The notes: generated from the letters alone by a model not told the origin. Numbered from the stretch's first letter, positions 44,384 through 54,228 are shown. The stretch is DNA of 64,000 nt from Pseudomonadota bacterium (GCA_018240435.1 JAFEFT010000035.1:1-64000), one strand, 5' to 3'. A program made the numbers and translations.

Positions 44384-44757
44384 GGTGTGGTGTCCTTGAG
44401 CACGGAATCGACGGAGCGGCGGGTGTCGTCCCAGGTGGACGACCACTGCCGGTACACCGCGCGGCCAAGCGCGGTGATGGCGTAGTAGCGGCGCGGCGGG
44501 CCGGCGATCGACGGCTCGACGTGGCTGTCGAGCAGGCCGGCGGCGTGCAAGTTGCGCAACACCGGGTACAGCGCGCTCTGCTTGTCGCTGAACAGCGCCC
44601 CACCCGATTGCTGCAGGCGCTTGGCGATCTGGTAGCCGTACAGCGGCTCGTCCGAGCCGGCCAGCACCGCCAGCAGCACCAGCGACACGGTGCCGGCGCT
44701 GAGCTCCTTCTGGAACTTGCGCAGGTGGACTTCGGTGTCGTTGTCGGACTCGCTCAC
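44380..44757 (-). CDS. PadR-family transcriptional regulator
   Basis: A 125-residue winged-helix repressor: GTVSLVLLAVLAGSDEPLYGYQIAKRLQQSG...ALYPVLRNLHAAGLL...RRYYAITALGRAVY is the PadR pattern (key words YGYQIAKRL and LYPVLRNL). It starts with GTG. A perfect palindrome lies 32 bases upstream and probably is its own operator. The downstream membrane sensor gene overlaps it, suggesting a self-regulated pair. Confidence 0.9.
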   Translation of the reverse strand: MSESDNDTEVHLRKFQKELSAGTVSLVLLAVLAGSDEPLYGYQIAKRLQQSGGALFSDKQSALYPVLRNLHAAGLLDSHVEPSIAGPPRRYYAITALGRAVYRQWSSTWDDTRRSVDSVLKDTTP

Positions 44758-44788
44758 GGGTGCTGCCGAGGACTGCGCAATGGCGATG

Positions 44789-44808
44789 ACTTCACATTAT
44801 TGTGAAGT
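44789..44808. promoter_or_regulatory. Candidate PadR operator
   Basis: ACTTCACA-TTAT-TGTGAAGT is a perfect 8+8 palindrome with a 4-base centre. On the minus strand it contains AATAAT, a good -10 box, so bound repressor would block transcription of padR. Confidence 0.65.
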
Positions 44809-44873
44809 TCGCACTAGCGAGCGTGCAGAAAGTCATGGGTGCCGTGATTGGGTGCTGTCCTTTGCTTTCAGCA

Positions 44874-44989
44874 CCGTTCGCCCTGAGCCTGTCGAAGGGT
44901 GAACGGAGCGCGACGAACTTTCGGTCATGCACGCTTCGAGTCATTCGCAGGTCTCGCCGTTCATGGTTCGACAGGCTCACCACGAACGG
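44874..44989. repeat. Inverted pair of REP-like palindromes
   Basis: Two 33-base palindromes, 44874-44906 and 44957-44989, both begin CCGTTC and end GAACGG. The first contains GAGCCTGTCGA and the second its complement TCGACAGGCTC, so they face each other across 50 bases, the layout of a REPIN. This element and the one below fill the 449-base gene-free gap between padR and ald; I see no gene there. Confidence 0.8.
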
Positions 44990-45043
44990 AGTTCGACGCA
45001 CGAATGGAGACTTGCACGGGGCCGACGCGACAGCCGGGCGACT

Positions 45044-45156
45044 CCTTCCCCCGCGTGCGGGGGAAGGTCGGGATGGGGGCGCGACCGATCAGCCGCGCCT
45101 CATCGCCAACAAATCGCTTCGCCCCCACCTCAATCCTCCCCCGCAAGCAGGGGAGG
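45044..45156. repeat. Second pair of GC-rich palindromes before ald
   Basis: CCTTCCCCCGC-GT-GCGGGGGAAGG (45044-45067) is a perfect 11-bp-arm hairpin. An inverted relative, CCTCCCC...GGGGAGG, lies at 45135-45156. Each is flanked by a related GGGGGCG or CGCCCCC string, showing they are inverted copies of one element type. They lie 50 bases beyond the ald stop and could also end its transcript. Confidence 0.7.
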
Positions 45157-45206
45157 AAGTTCAAACATGCGCGCCGGACGCACGATCGGGCGGCTCTGGC
45201 CTCGCC

Positions 45207-46274
45207 TCAAACCTTCATATCCAGCAACGCCGGGTGAACGATCTTGCCGCCTTCGACGTTGATGCCGCGGATCAGCGCCTGATTGCCGCGCCAGTCGCCG
45301 CCGGCGAGCTTGTTCACCCACGGCAGGATCGCCGCGCAGATCGCCTGCGACGAGGTCTGCGGCACGGCGCCGGGCATGTTGGTGACGCAGAAGTGGGTGA
45401 CGCCTTCCTCGACGTAGGTCGGTTCCTTCCACGTGGTCGGACGCGAGGTTTCGAAGCAGCCGCCCTGGTCGATGGCGATGTCGACGACCACGCTGCCGTC
45501 TTCCATGTCCTTGAGCATGTCACGGGTCATCACGTGCGGGGCCTTGGCGCCGGTGATCAGCACCGCACCGATCACCAGGTCGGCCTGGGCGACGGCCTTG
45601 GCGACGACGTCGTGGTACGGATACAGGGTGGTGACGTTGTTGCCCAGGCGCATCATTTCGTCCATGCGATCCTGACGCATTTCGAACACGGTGACATCGG
45701 CACCGCCGGCGGCGGCCAGCGCGGCGGATGCGCCACCGGCCTTGCCCGCGCCGAACACGACCACGCGGCCGCGCTCGGTCGAGGGCATGCCGCCCAGCAG
45801 CTTGCCCTTGCCGCCCATCGGCTGATGCAGGAGATGGGTGCCAACCTGCACGCCGATCTTGCCGGCGATCACCGACATCGGTGCCAGCAGCGGCAGGTCG
45901 CCGTTGGGCAGCTCGACCGTCTCGAAGGCGACGCCGCACAGGCCGATGTCGAGCAGGTGGCGCGTGAGCGCCGGCTCGGCGGCCAGATGCAGGTAGCAGA
46001 ACAGCAGGTGATCCTTGCGCAGGTGCTTGAGGTCGCCGGCAATGGGCTCTTTCACCTTGACGATCAACTCGCCCTTTTCGTACAGCGCGGCGGCGTCGGG
46101 CGCGATCTTCACGCCCAGCGCGGTGTACTGCGCGTCCTTGAAGCCCGACTTCACACCGGCGTCCTTCTCGATCCACACCTCGTGGCCGCGCTTGACCAGA
46201 TCGCCGGCGGCGGCGGGGACGAGGGCGACGCGGCCTTCGAGGGTCTTGGTTTCGCGGGGGATGCCGATACGCAT
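45207..46274 (-). CDS. ald: Alanine dehydrogenase
   Basis: A 355-residue NAD-dependent enzyme interconverting L-alanine and pyruvate plus ammonia. The start MRIGIPRETKTLEGRVALVP, the substrate region YEKGELIVKVKEP, YLHLAAEPALT, the NAD loop VVFGAGKAGGASA and VDIAIDQGGCFETSRPTT are diagnostic. GGAGAT precedes the ATG; the frame upstream to 46433 translates a palindromic repeat and is rejected. It is divergent from trxB. Confidence 0.95.
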   Translation of the reverse strand: MRIGIPRETKTLEGRVALVPAAAGDLVKRGHEVWIEKDAGVKSGFKDAQYTALGVKIAPDAAALYEKGELIVKVKEPIAGDLKHLRKDHLLFCYLHLAAEPALTRHLLDIGLCGVAFETVELPNGDLPLLAPMSVIAGKIGVQVGTHLLHQPMGGKGKLLGGMPSTERGRVVVFGAGKAGGASAALAAAGGADVTVFEMRQDRMDEMMRLGNNVTTLYPYHDVVAKAVAQADLVIGAVLITGAKAPHVMTRDMLKDMEDGSVVVDIAIDQGGCFETSRPTTWKEPTYVEEGVTHFCVTNMPGAVPQTSSQAICAAILPWVNKLAGGDWRGNQALIRGINVEGGKIVHPALLDMKV

Positions 46275-46336
46275 GGATGATCTCCGAAACAGGTGGTTGA
46301 ATTGTGTATTCGAAACGACGGTGCAATCGCCGGTGA

Positions 46337-47515
<1,179 letters not shown>

Positions 47516-47618
47516 GCAGGGGCTGTCGCGCAGCACGGCTGCGCACCCGCGCATCGCCGAACATGCGCATGCAGCGCGACGTGCGACGCCCGCCATCGCA
47601 ACCAACGCATCGCGCGCC

Positions 47619-49349
47619 CTACCCTGCCAGTTGCGCATGCTCCAGCGGCCGTTCGCGATGCAAGAGCATCCATTCGGCGTGTTCTTCAAGGCTGGCGCGG
47701 CCGAGGGAGAACAGCAACTGGCGGCTCTCGGCATCGGATTTTGCCAGCCGCAGGCGCGCCCGCGAGCTTTCGAACAGCCGGCTCATGAAACGGAACTGCT
47801 TGATCAGCTCCTTGTCGGCGCGTTTGAACGTATAGGCTTCGCGGATGCCGGCCAGCAGCGGCAGCAGGCCCATGACGACCACCAGCGCATTTTGCGCCGA
47901 CGCGGGAAGACGTTCGCCACCGACCAGCAACACGCCGGCGCCGAGCAGGCCGGCCGCGAAGGCGAGCCTGCCCAGGCGCTCGGTACGGTGGTAGGCGTGG
48001 CCGCGGCGGGCGGTGCCGCGGCGGAAGTAGTCGAGCTGGCCGCCCTTGCCGTCGTCGTCGCCGATCCAGTGCGCGATCACCCACGCCAGCCAGTGCGCGT
48101 TTGCAACGAAATCGTCGTCGTGCAGCAGGCCGCTGCCGCGCATGGCGTGGCGAATCCAGCTCAAATCCACGTCCTGCTTTTGCAGGAAGCCGTCGTAGCC
48201 CAGGCTGCTGTTGGGCGGCACCTCCACGCCAGCCAGCCGCCAGTAGATCTGCACCCGCAAGCCTTCGGCCAACCCACGGTAGTCGAGGTACTTGCGCTGC
48301 CATTGCCGGCGATCGCCGACCAGATGGATCACCAGCCCGACCAGAAACAGCCCGAGAAACGCGAACAGGCACCAGCGATCGGTGGCGATATCTGAAAAGA
48401 AAATGAAACTCGCGCCCATGCCAAGCGCGATCGCGTGCGTCCAGAACAGCGAGCGCCGCACCTGCTTCTGGAAGTGGATCGCCAGCCAATCGGCTGCGTG
48501 CAATTGGCGATCGAGCACGGCGATGCGCGCTGGCGCCGTGCCCGGCGAGGCGGCGTCGAACAGGGACGAGGGCGCGGCATCGATCGCCGCCGCATAACGC
48601 TCGGCATCGGCGTTGAAAGTCTCCAATTGGCCGAACACGGTGCGATACGGCTCGGGCACGGCCGCAGTCGCCTCCGATTCGCCAGCCAGGGTGAGCCAGC
48701 GCGTGCGCAGCGGTGGTTGCCGCGGCGTGCGGCCATTCTGCAGCCGGCGCGACACGCTGATGTGGAAGATCAGGTCGCTCTCGTCGTCGGCCAGCAGGTT
48801 GGGCGCGGCCTGGTCGATGCGAAAGTCCGGCATCAGATCGTGCAGGTGGAAGTCCACCACCTGCGCGGTGCCGCCCGTGGCGCTGCTCGGCTGACCATCC
48901 CACAGTGCCAGCAGCAGCTGGCAATGCGAGGACACGAACATGCCCAGTTGCGCATACTGGCGGTTGCGCGCCGGGCCGCGCGTGGCGATCGCATCGGCGG
49001 TGTTGCCCGTCGCCAGCGGCAGCACCCGCACCTGCGCCTGCGCAAGCAGACGGCGAAAGCGCGCCAGCACCTGGGCATCGGCGAAATCGCGTTCGTATTC
49101 GGCCTGCGGCATCGGCAGCGGCACCATCAACTCGATGCCCAGAGCGAGCGCCTCCTCGGCGACGAGCTGGTCGCCGCCTTCGGCCAGCGCCGAAATCAAG
49201 CGCAGCGGCAGGCTCGGGAACTGCGCACGCAGGTTTTGCAGGAACTCGCGGACGATGACGCGCAGATCCGGTTCTTCGGCCGCGACCAGATCGCGGTGCG
49301 CGGTCAGGCCGATGTTCAGCCGCATCCGCGTGTCGATCGGCGCGGTCAT
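47619..49349 (-). CDS. SLOG-like protein with four membrane segments
   Basis: A 576-residue protein, third gene of a putative defence operon. Residues about 8-150 look like a SLOG (LOG-like Rossmann) nucleotide-binding domain: LNIGLTAHRDL, RLISALAEGGDQLVAEEAL, then PLPMPQAEYERDF, the pattern of the SLOG families linked to nucleotide-signal sensing. A charged middle follows. Membrane segments are predicted at about 303-319, 327-344, 459-476 and 486-502, arranged as two hairpins, with a helical C-terminus. By analogy with SLOG sensors in Thoeris ThsA it may bind an ADP-ribose-type signal and perturb the membrane. It starts 45 bases after the STAND gene. The role is inferred. Confidence 0.7.
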   Translation of the reverse strand: MTAPIDTRMRLNIGLTAHRDLVAAEEPDLRVIVREFLQNLRAQFPSLPLRLISALAEGGDQLVAEEALALGIELMVPLPMPQAEYERDFADAQVLARFRRLLAQAQVRVLPLATGNTADAIATRGPARNRQYAQLGMFVSSHCQLLLALWDGQPSSATGGTAQVVDFHLHDLMPDFRIDQAAPNLLADDESDLIFHISVSRRLQNGRTPRQPPLRTRWLTLAGESEATAAVPEPYRTVFGQLETFNADAERYAAAIDAAPSSLFDAASPGTAPARIAVLDRQLHAADWLAIHFQKQVRRSLFWTHAIALGMGASFIFFSDIATDRWCLFAFLGLFLVGLVIHLVGDRRQWQRKYLDYRGLAEGLRVQIYWRLAGVEVPPNSSLGYDGFLQKQDVDLSWIRHAMRGSGLLHDDDFVANAHWLAWVIAHWIGDDDGKGGQLDYFRRGTARRGHAYHRTERLGRLAFAAGLLGAGVLLVGGERLPASAQNALVVVMGLLPLLAGIREAYTFKRADKELIKQFRFMSRLFESSRARLRLAKSDAESRQLLFSLGRASLEEHAEWMLLHRERPLEHAQLAG

Positions 49350-49394
49350 GGCGCGAACTTGCCGATGACGGGCATGGTCACGAGGCGCGTGGCG

Positions 49395-52300
49395 CTATTT
49401 CGCCCGTGCCGATGCGATCAGGCCGGACACGTAGCGGAAGTCGCTCATCCGCTTCGCTTCGTCCGAGGCACCGTCGATTTGCGCCGCCGCTTCCTGCAAC
49501 TCCGTCGCGCGTTGCGCACCTCCGGCAGCGTCGGCCGGCTGCGCGAGCGCGCTGGCGTACAAGGCGTAGGCGTAATCGCGACGGAAACTGGTGTCGTGCG
49601 CGCCTTCGTGCCATTCGCGCTGGTAGTAGGACAGCGCCGGTGCCAGAACCTTCTGTGCATCGGCCGTCTTCCCTTGCAGCGCCAGCGCGTGGGCGAGGAT
49701 GGCCCGCGCCGCCGAAGGATTGATCAGCGGGTCGTCGCCGGTGCGCGTATCGGCAGGGACCGCGAGCAGCCGTTGTGCCAGCGCCTGCGCCGGTGCGGGA
49801 TGGCCCAGTCGCAGTTGCGCCCGCGCGGCGACGAACAACTGCCCGCGCAAGAGGTTGTTGCGCAGGGTGATGGCGTTGAAATTGCTGGCCGGCACCGCGA
49901 TGGCATCGATGCGCGCGATGCCGGCAGTGGCGTCCGTCAACGCGGCTTGGTCGTGGCCTTCGAGCAGGCTCAGCGGACCGGTCAGCAGTGGCTCCGGCTG
50001 TGCCAATAACTGCCGGCGCGGATCGTCGGGCGCGAGCCTGGACAGCATGACCTGGACATCGCTGACGTATCGCCGCAACGTCAGCGCAGCGCCGGCGTCG
50101 TCGCCGCTGGCGGCCTGCCAGCGCGCCAGCGCAATCCGCTGAAACCACGTCGCCGAGCCGATCGGTGCCGACAGGCGCGAGTCGCGCGCGACCGCATCGA
50201 TCCCTTGCAGCGTGGCGATCGCCTGGCCGATCTGGCCCTGCGCGTACTGCTGGTCGGCGACATCCCTCAACCCGGTCGTCCAGAAGCCCCATCCTTGCAA
50301 GTCGGATGGATTGAAACGAACCACGTCCTGCCCGGCGCTGACCGAGCGCGCGGCGTAGTCGGCCGCGGCGGTGTCGTCGTGGCGGCGAGCGGCGATGCGG
50401 CTGAGCAGGTCGGCGGCGAAATAGCGGTTCCACAGCGAGTGAAGGTCGCCGGGCCGGCGCGCCAGCACCTTTTCGGCGAGGTCATAGACTTGCAGTTCGA
50501 GCTTGCGCGCCTCGTCGGCGCGATCGAGCACCAGCAGGTAGCGCGCCTGCGAGTCGGCGAGGTCAGCCCAGGACGCCGTGGCATCGAGGTCGGTGAGCTG
50601 GATCGCGCCCAGGCCGGCCATGACCTTGAGCCCCTCCGTGCTGGTGGCGACGCCTTGCGCATACCCTTGCGAGTGGCTGAGGTAGTTCAGGGCATCGGCA
50701 TAGGTGAGCTTGGCCTCGCGCAGCCCGTTGGCGCGGTACACCATTGGCCGCAGCAGATCGTTGGCGCGAATCAACTGTTGCGGCGTGCCGCGCCCACCCA
50801 GCAGGAAGGTGCGGCCTTGCTCGAAAATCGCCAACGCCAGCCCGTAGGTGACCGCGTCGCCGTGGTCGCCGGCGGCGTACAGCGTCTCGAACGTCTGCTG
50901 GGCTTCGCCGAACAGCTTGAAGGCGGCGTCGGTCCTGCCGCTGGCATTGAGCGCCGCGCCCTCGCGCACCTGCGCCATCGCACGATTGATCCGCGTCTGC
51001 GCGGTGACCAGTTCCGGCGGCAGGCCATCGTAGTAGGCCACCGTCATGTGCGCCAGCTTGCCGAGGGTTTCCAATCGCCCGGTCGGCGCCAGTTCGTCGT
51101 AGAAGTCCTCGATCAGGAAGCCGACCAGCTTTTCGGCGTCGCCGCGGGATTTTTCCGCCATCGCCTCGGCAGCGCGGGCGTGTCGCTGGCTGACGAATCC
51201 ATAGACTGCCCCGGCCACGGCAACGACCGCCAATACGATGCACGCAGTGGCAATCATGCGCGCACGCACCAGCGCGCGGTGGGTGGCGGCCTCCCGCTCG
51301 CGCTGCGCCGCCAGTTCGCGTTCGGCGGCATCGCGTGCCTCGCGCTCGTGGCGCAGGTTGCGGCTGGCGAGCACGACGCTGCACAGCACGTCGTGAGTGA
51401 GTTCGACGCGGCGCATGTCGAGGCGTTCTTCGATGCGCAGCAGGCGGCGGTCGACGAGGGTGGCGAGGGTTTCCGGCGGCGCGCCGACGGCGGCGAGCTC
51501 CTTGCGCACGCCCTCCTCGGCCAGGCTCTCGCGGTAACCCGATTCGGTGAGCAACTGATCTTCGATCACCCGCCGCACGCCGGCCGGCTGGTCGGCCAGC
51601 GCGCGCTCGTAGAACTCGGACAGGATGCTGTCGCGCGAGCCGGCCAACAGGTCCGCTGAAATTTCAACCTTGCCCTGCGCCTGGCGCGCGGTGTTGAGTT
51701 CGCGGCAGACCAGACTCAGCAGTGACGGCTCGACCTCGGCATTGGCCAACTCGGCACCGCCAGCGACGAAGCGCACGATGGCCTCGGCGATCTCCTGCGA
51801 CACCAGCCGGCCACCGGGCTTGCGCACCGCAGTCAGCGCCTGCGCGCCGGTCATCCGCGCCAGCCGCATGCGGTTCTGGGTGATCGAGGGCATGATGGTC
51901 TTCACGCCCTCCAGGTGCGCGAGGTAGTCCTCGCGCAACGCGATCAGCACCCGGTAGTCGGCGCGCGCGAAATCGAAATCCTCGGCAGCGGCATCGTCGT
52001 CTTCGATGCGCGCTTCCAGTGCTGCCGGCGGACGGTTCTCGATCAAGTCGGCCAGGTCTTCCAAAAATTGCCGGGCGCGCTGGCGGCCGGCATCGTCGGC
52101 CTGGCCGAGGGTGAAGATTTCTTCGAACTGGTCGAAGATCAGCAACGGCGTCAGCGAGTGACCGTCGGCATCGCGCAGCAGATCGCCGCGATGATGCAAG
52201 AACTCCCACAGCGATTCGCCCTCGACCGCGCTGCCGGGGCGCGACCACGCGCCGACCGCCGCGCTGGCACGGAAGATCGCCTGCTTGATCTGCTCGGACG

Positions 52301-52589
52301 GAGGCGGCGAAGCGGGCGCGTAATCGATGCGCACGTACACCGGGCAATACCCTTCGGTGCGCAGCCTGGGCACCACGCCGGCGCGCAGCAGCGAGGTCTT
52401 GCCCAGCCCGGACTGCCCGAACAGCACGGTGAGCAGCTTGCGCTGCACGCGCCGGCACAGCTCCGCGGCTTCGTCGTCACGGCCGTGGAAATAGGCGCGT
52501 GATTCTTCCGAATACGAGAACAGCCCGAGCCAGGGGTTTTGCGGGTCGATCACGACATCGACGGCCGTACCTGCGTGGGCGTCTTTCAT
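49395..52589 (-). CDS. Membrane-anchored STAND NTPase with helical repeat tail
   Basis: A 1064-residue protein. The N-terminus PWLGLFSYSEESRAYFHGRD (residues 19-38) is the nSTAND1 entry motif; Walker A FGQSGLGKTS (57-66), Walker B LLIFDQFEE (149-157) and RVLIALREDYLAHL follow, then a winged-helix-like region to about 410. A basic coiled stretch leads to one membrane helix (about 445-466). The remaining 600 residues are helical, Ala-rich, TPR-like. STAND NTPases act as molecular switches that sense a trigger and oligomerise. The predicted topology puts the tail outside the inner membrane. It overlaps the SIR2-TIR gene by four bases. Confidence 0.8.
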   Translation of the reverse strand: MKDAHAGTAVDVVIDPQNPWLGLFSYSEESRAYFHGRDDEAAELCRRVQRKLLTVLFGQSGLGKTSLLRAGVVPRLRTEGYCPVYVRIDYAPASPPPSEQIKQAIFRASAAVGAWSRPGSAVEGESLWEFLHHRGDLLRDADGHSLTPLLIFDQFEEIFTLGQADDAGRQRARQFLEDLADLIENRPPAALEARIEDDDAAAEDFDFARADYRVLIALREDYLAHLEGVKTIMPSITQNRMRLARMTGAQALTAVRKPGGRLVSQEIAEAIVRFVAGGAELANAEVEPSLLSLVCRELNTARQAQGKVEISADLLAGSRDSILSEFYERALADQPAGVRRVIEDQLLTESGYRESLAEEGVRKELAAVGAPPETLATLVDRRLLRIEERLDMRRVELTHDVLCSVVLASRNLRHEREARDAAERELAAQREREAATHRALVRARMIATACIVLAVVAVAGAVYGFVSQRHARAAEAMAEKSRGDAEKLVGFLIEDFYDELAPTGRLETLGKLAHMTVAYYDGLPPELVTAQTRINRAMAQVREGAALNASGRTDAAFKLFGEAQQTFETLYAAGDHGDAVTYGLALAIFEQGRTFLLGGRGTPQQLIRANDLLRPMVYRANGLREAKLTYADALNYLSHSQGYAQGVATSTEGLKVMAGLGAIQLTDLDATASWADLADSQARYLLVLDRADEARKLELQVYDLAEKVLARRPGDLHSLWNRYFAADLLSRIAARRHDDTAAADYAARSVSAGQDVVRFNPSDLQGWGFWTTGLRDVADQQYAQGQIGQAIATLQGIDAVARDSRLSAPIGSATWFQRIALARWQAASGDDAGAALTLRRYVSDVQVMLSRLAPDDPRRQLLAQPEPLLTGPLSLLEGHDQAALTDATAGIARIDAIAVPASNFNAITLRNNLLRGQLFVAARAQLRLGHPAPAQALAQRLLAVPADTRTGDDPLINPSAARAILAHALALQGKTADAQKVLAPALSYYQREWHEGAHDTSFRRDYAYALYASALAQPADAAGGAQRATELQEAAAQIDGASDEAKRMSDFRYVSGLIASARAK

Positions 52590-53965
52590 GCCGGCCTCCG
52601 TTCGAACAGATCCTGCACGTGGCGCAGGAACTCCGCTGGCGGCTCACCACCCGGCGCGCGCACGAAATGCAGCGCCTTGAACGATTCGGGCACCAGCGCC
52701 TGCGCCTCCGGCGTGGCGTCGATGCACAGTGGCAGGATGAAGCGGGCGCCTTCGGCGATGTTGCGCGCACGATCCACCGCGTAGCTCCACTCGCGGCGGA
52801 AATAGGCCTCGTGACGGCGCTGCGTGGTGGCCGAGACAACCGGCAGGAAGAAACTGCAACGGCCGATGTTGGCGCGGATCTTGCGGTCGTAATCGTCACC
52901 GCCTTCGAGCCGATCCATGTCGAACCAGGTAACGATGCCCGCCGCGTCGAGCGCCGCCTTGAGTATTTGCACCGCCGGCAGATCCTCGCGCGCGTAGCTG
53001 ATGAACACGGCGTTGCCCGGCATCTCGCGCGCCGGCGGCAGGAATCGCACCGGCGCGGCCGATGCGGCAGCGGCCGGATGCTGGCGACGCATCCAGCGCG
53101 CATGCAGTTCGGCGACGAAGGCCTCGGCGCCGCCGTAAACGCGGGTGCGCATGCTCACCTGCTGCAAGAACGCGACCAGACGCGCGTCCTTGAGGGTGTG
53201 GTCGTCGGCGAGAATTTCGGTGACATCGCGCGGATCGGACAAGCGGCGGCGCTTGGCCATGCGCAGGAACAGCCGCGCCAGCCAATTGGAAAAATCGCTG
53301 CCGATCAGCAACAGGTGATTGTGTTCGAGTTCGTGGAAGAGTTTTTCCGGGGTCAGGTGTTCGGACTGCAAGGCACAGATGAACTCGAGCATGTCCTCGT
53401 CGGACAGCACATAGGTCGGCGACGCCGACAACCGCCCAAGCAGGTGATAGACCACCGTGCGCTGCAACTGGCTGCGTTCGCCGGGCAGGTCGGCGATGCG
53501 ATTGGGTGCGTAGGCGATGACCTCGGACGAGGGTTGCCCGCCGTAGCGCTCGCGGTTGACGGCCTTTTCCAGCAGCGGGTCGAAGGTGGTGGTGACGAAC
53601 AGGTCGAAATCGGTGATCTGCGCCAGTTGCAGCAGCGCCGGCGGCGGCTCGAACTCCACCTCGCGCATGATCGAGCGCACCCGCGTGTAGGCCTCCTCGC
53701 GCCGACCGCGCTGGCCCAGATAGCTGCACATCACGTCGTTGAGCGTCAGCGGCTGCGGCAACGCGCTGGCGTCGATGCCGAGCTTGGTCGCCAGCCGCTC
53801 GGCCAGCCATTCGTACAGAGGGCGCAGACCGCGATCGGTCTGCACCCGCAGCAGATCCGGGCCGATGATCGGGATGACGCGTTTTTCTTCGATGTAGTTG
53901 AGCAGATCGTCCCAGGCGTCGTCGTCGAATGCCTGGAGCGCGGCCACAGCAGTCGGAGGCGTCAT
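52586..53965 (-). CDS. SIR2-like/TIR domain fusion
   Basis: A 459-residue protein, first gene of the operon. Residues about 20-290 resemble the SIR2_2 fold: VIPIIGPDLL (30-39), FDLFVTTTFDPLLE (120-133), YHLLG with His174, and LLLIGSDFSNWLARLFLR. The usual Asn of TTN(Y/F)D is Thr127 and the Gly-Ala-Gly loop is altered, so this half may bind rather than cleave NAD. Residues about 317-455 form a TIR domain: NAVFISYAREDLPAVQILKAAL, WFDMDRLEGGDDYDRKI, and FRREWSYAVDRA with the candidate catalytic Glu392. TIR enzymes cleave NAD or make cyclic ADP-ribose signals. AAGGA precedes the ATG. Confidence 0.82.
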   Translation of the reverse strand: MTPPTAVAALQAFDDDAWDDLLNYIEEKRVIPIIGPDLLRVQTDRGLRPLYEWLAERLATKLGIDASALPQPLTLNDVMCSYLGQRGRREEAYTRVRSIMREVEFEPPPALLQLAQITDFDLFVTTTFDPLLEKAVNRERYGGQPSSEVIAYAPNRIADLPGERSQLQRTVVYHLLGRLSASPTYVLSDEDMLEFICALQSEHLTPEKLFHELEHNHLLLIGSDFSNWLARLFLRMAKRRRLSDPRDVTEILADDHTLKDARLVAFLQQVSMRTRVYGGAEAFVAELHARWMRRQHPAAAASAAPVRFLPPAREMPGNAVFISYAREDLPAVQILKAALDAAGIVTWFDMDRLEGGDDYDRKIRANIGRCSFFLPVVSATTQRRHEAYFRREWSYAVDRARNIAEGARFILPLCIDATPEAQALVPESFKALHFVRAPGGEPPAEFLRHVQDLFERRPA

Positions 53966-54152
53966 CGTGCAGTCCTTGTGCGCAAACGGCCACCCGGTTG
54001 GACCGGTGTATTGCCGCTGGCGGCAGCAAGCGCCGGGTCCCCGAAGCGCCGACAGCGTAGCAGAGCCGGCAGACGATGGCGGGATCGGCAAATCGGCGCG
54101 CCGCCGGAAGGCACCGCGAAGCGACGGCGAAGGCGATGCGACAAGGAAAGTT

Positions 54153-54228
54153 TGGTGCCGGAAACAGGAGTCGAACCTGCGACCTACGCATTACGAATGC
54201 GCCGCTCTACCAACTGAGCTATTCCGGC
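54153..54228 (-). tRNA. tRNA-Thr(CGT)
   Basis: A 76-base tRNA with encoded CCA end. The acceptor stem GCCGGAA/TTCCGGC is perfect, the D-arm has AGTTGGTAGAGC, the anticodon loop TTCGTAA carries CGT at positions 34-36 (reads ACG), and the T-arm GGTTCGACTCC is standard. It is the only RNA gene I find. Its 3' end faces the defence operon, 187 bases away, and both run in the same direction. Confidence 0.97.

Noticed and set aside
47619-53965. Classical Thoeris or Avs
   Set aside because: Thoeris would need a SIR2-SLOG or similar effector plus a separate TIR protein, and Avs a single large STAND with effector; here domains are distributed differently and include membrane hairpins.
47516-54228. Integrative element with att sites at tRNA-Thr
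   Set aside because: I found no integrase and no second copy of the tRNA 3' end near the trxB side; only the position is suggestive.
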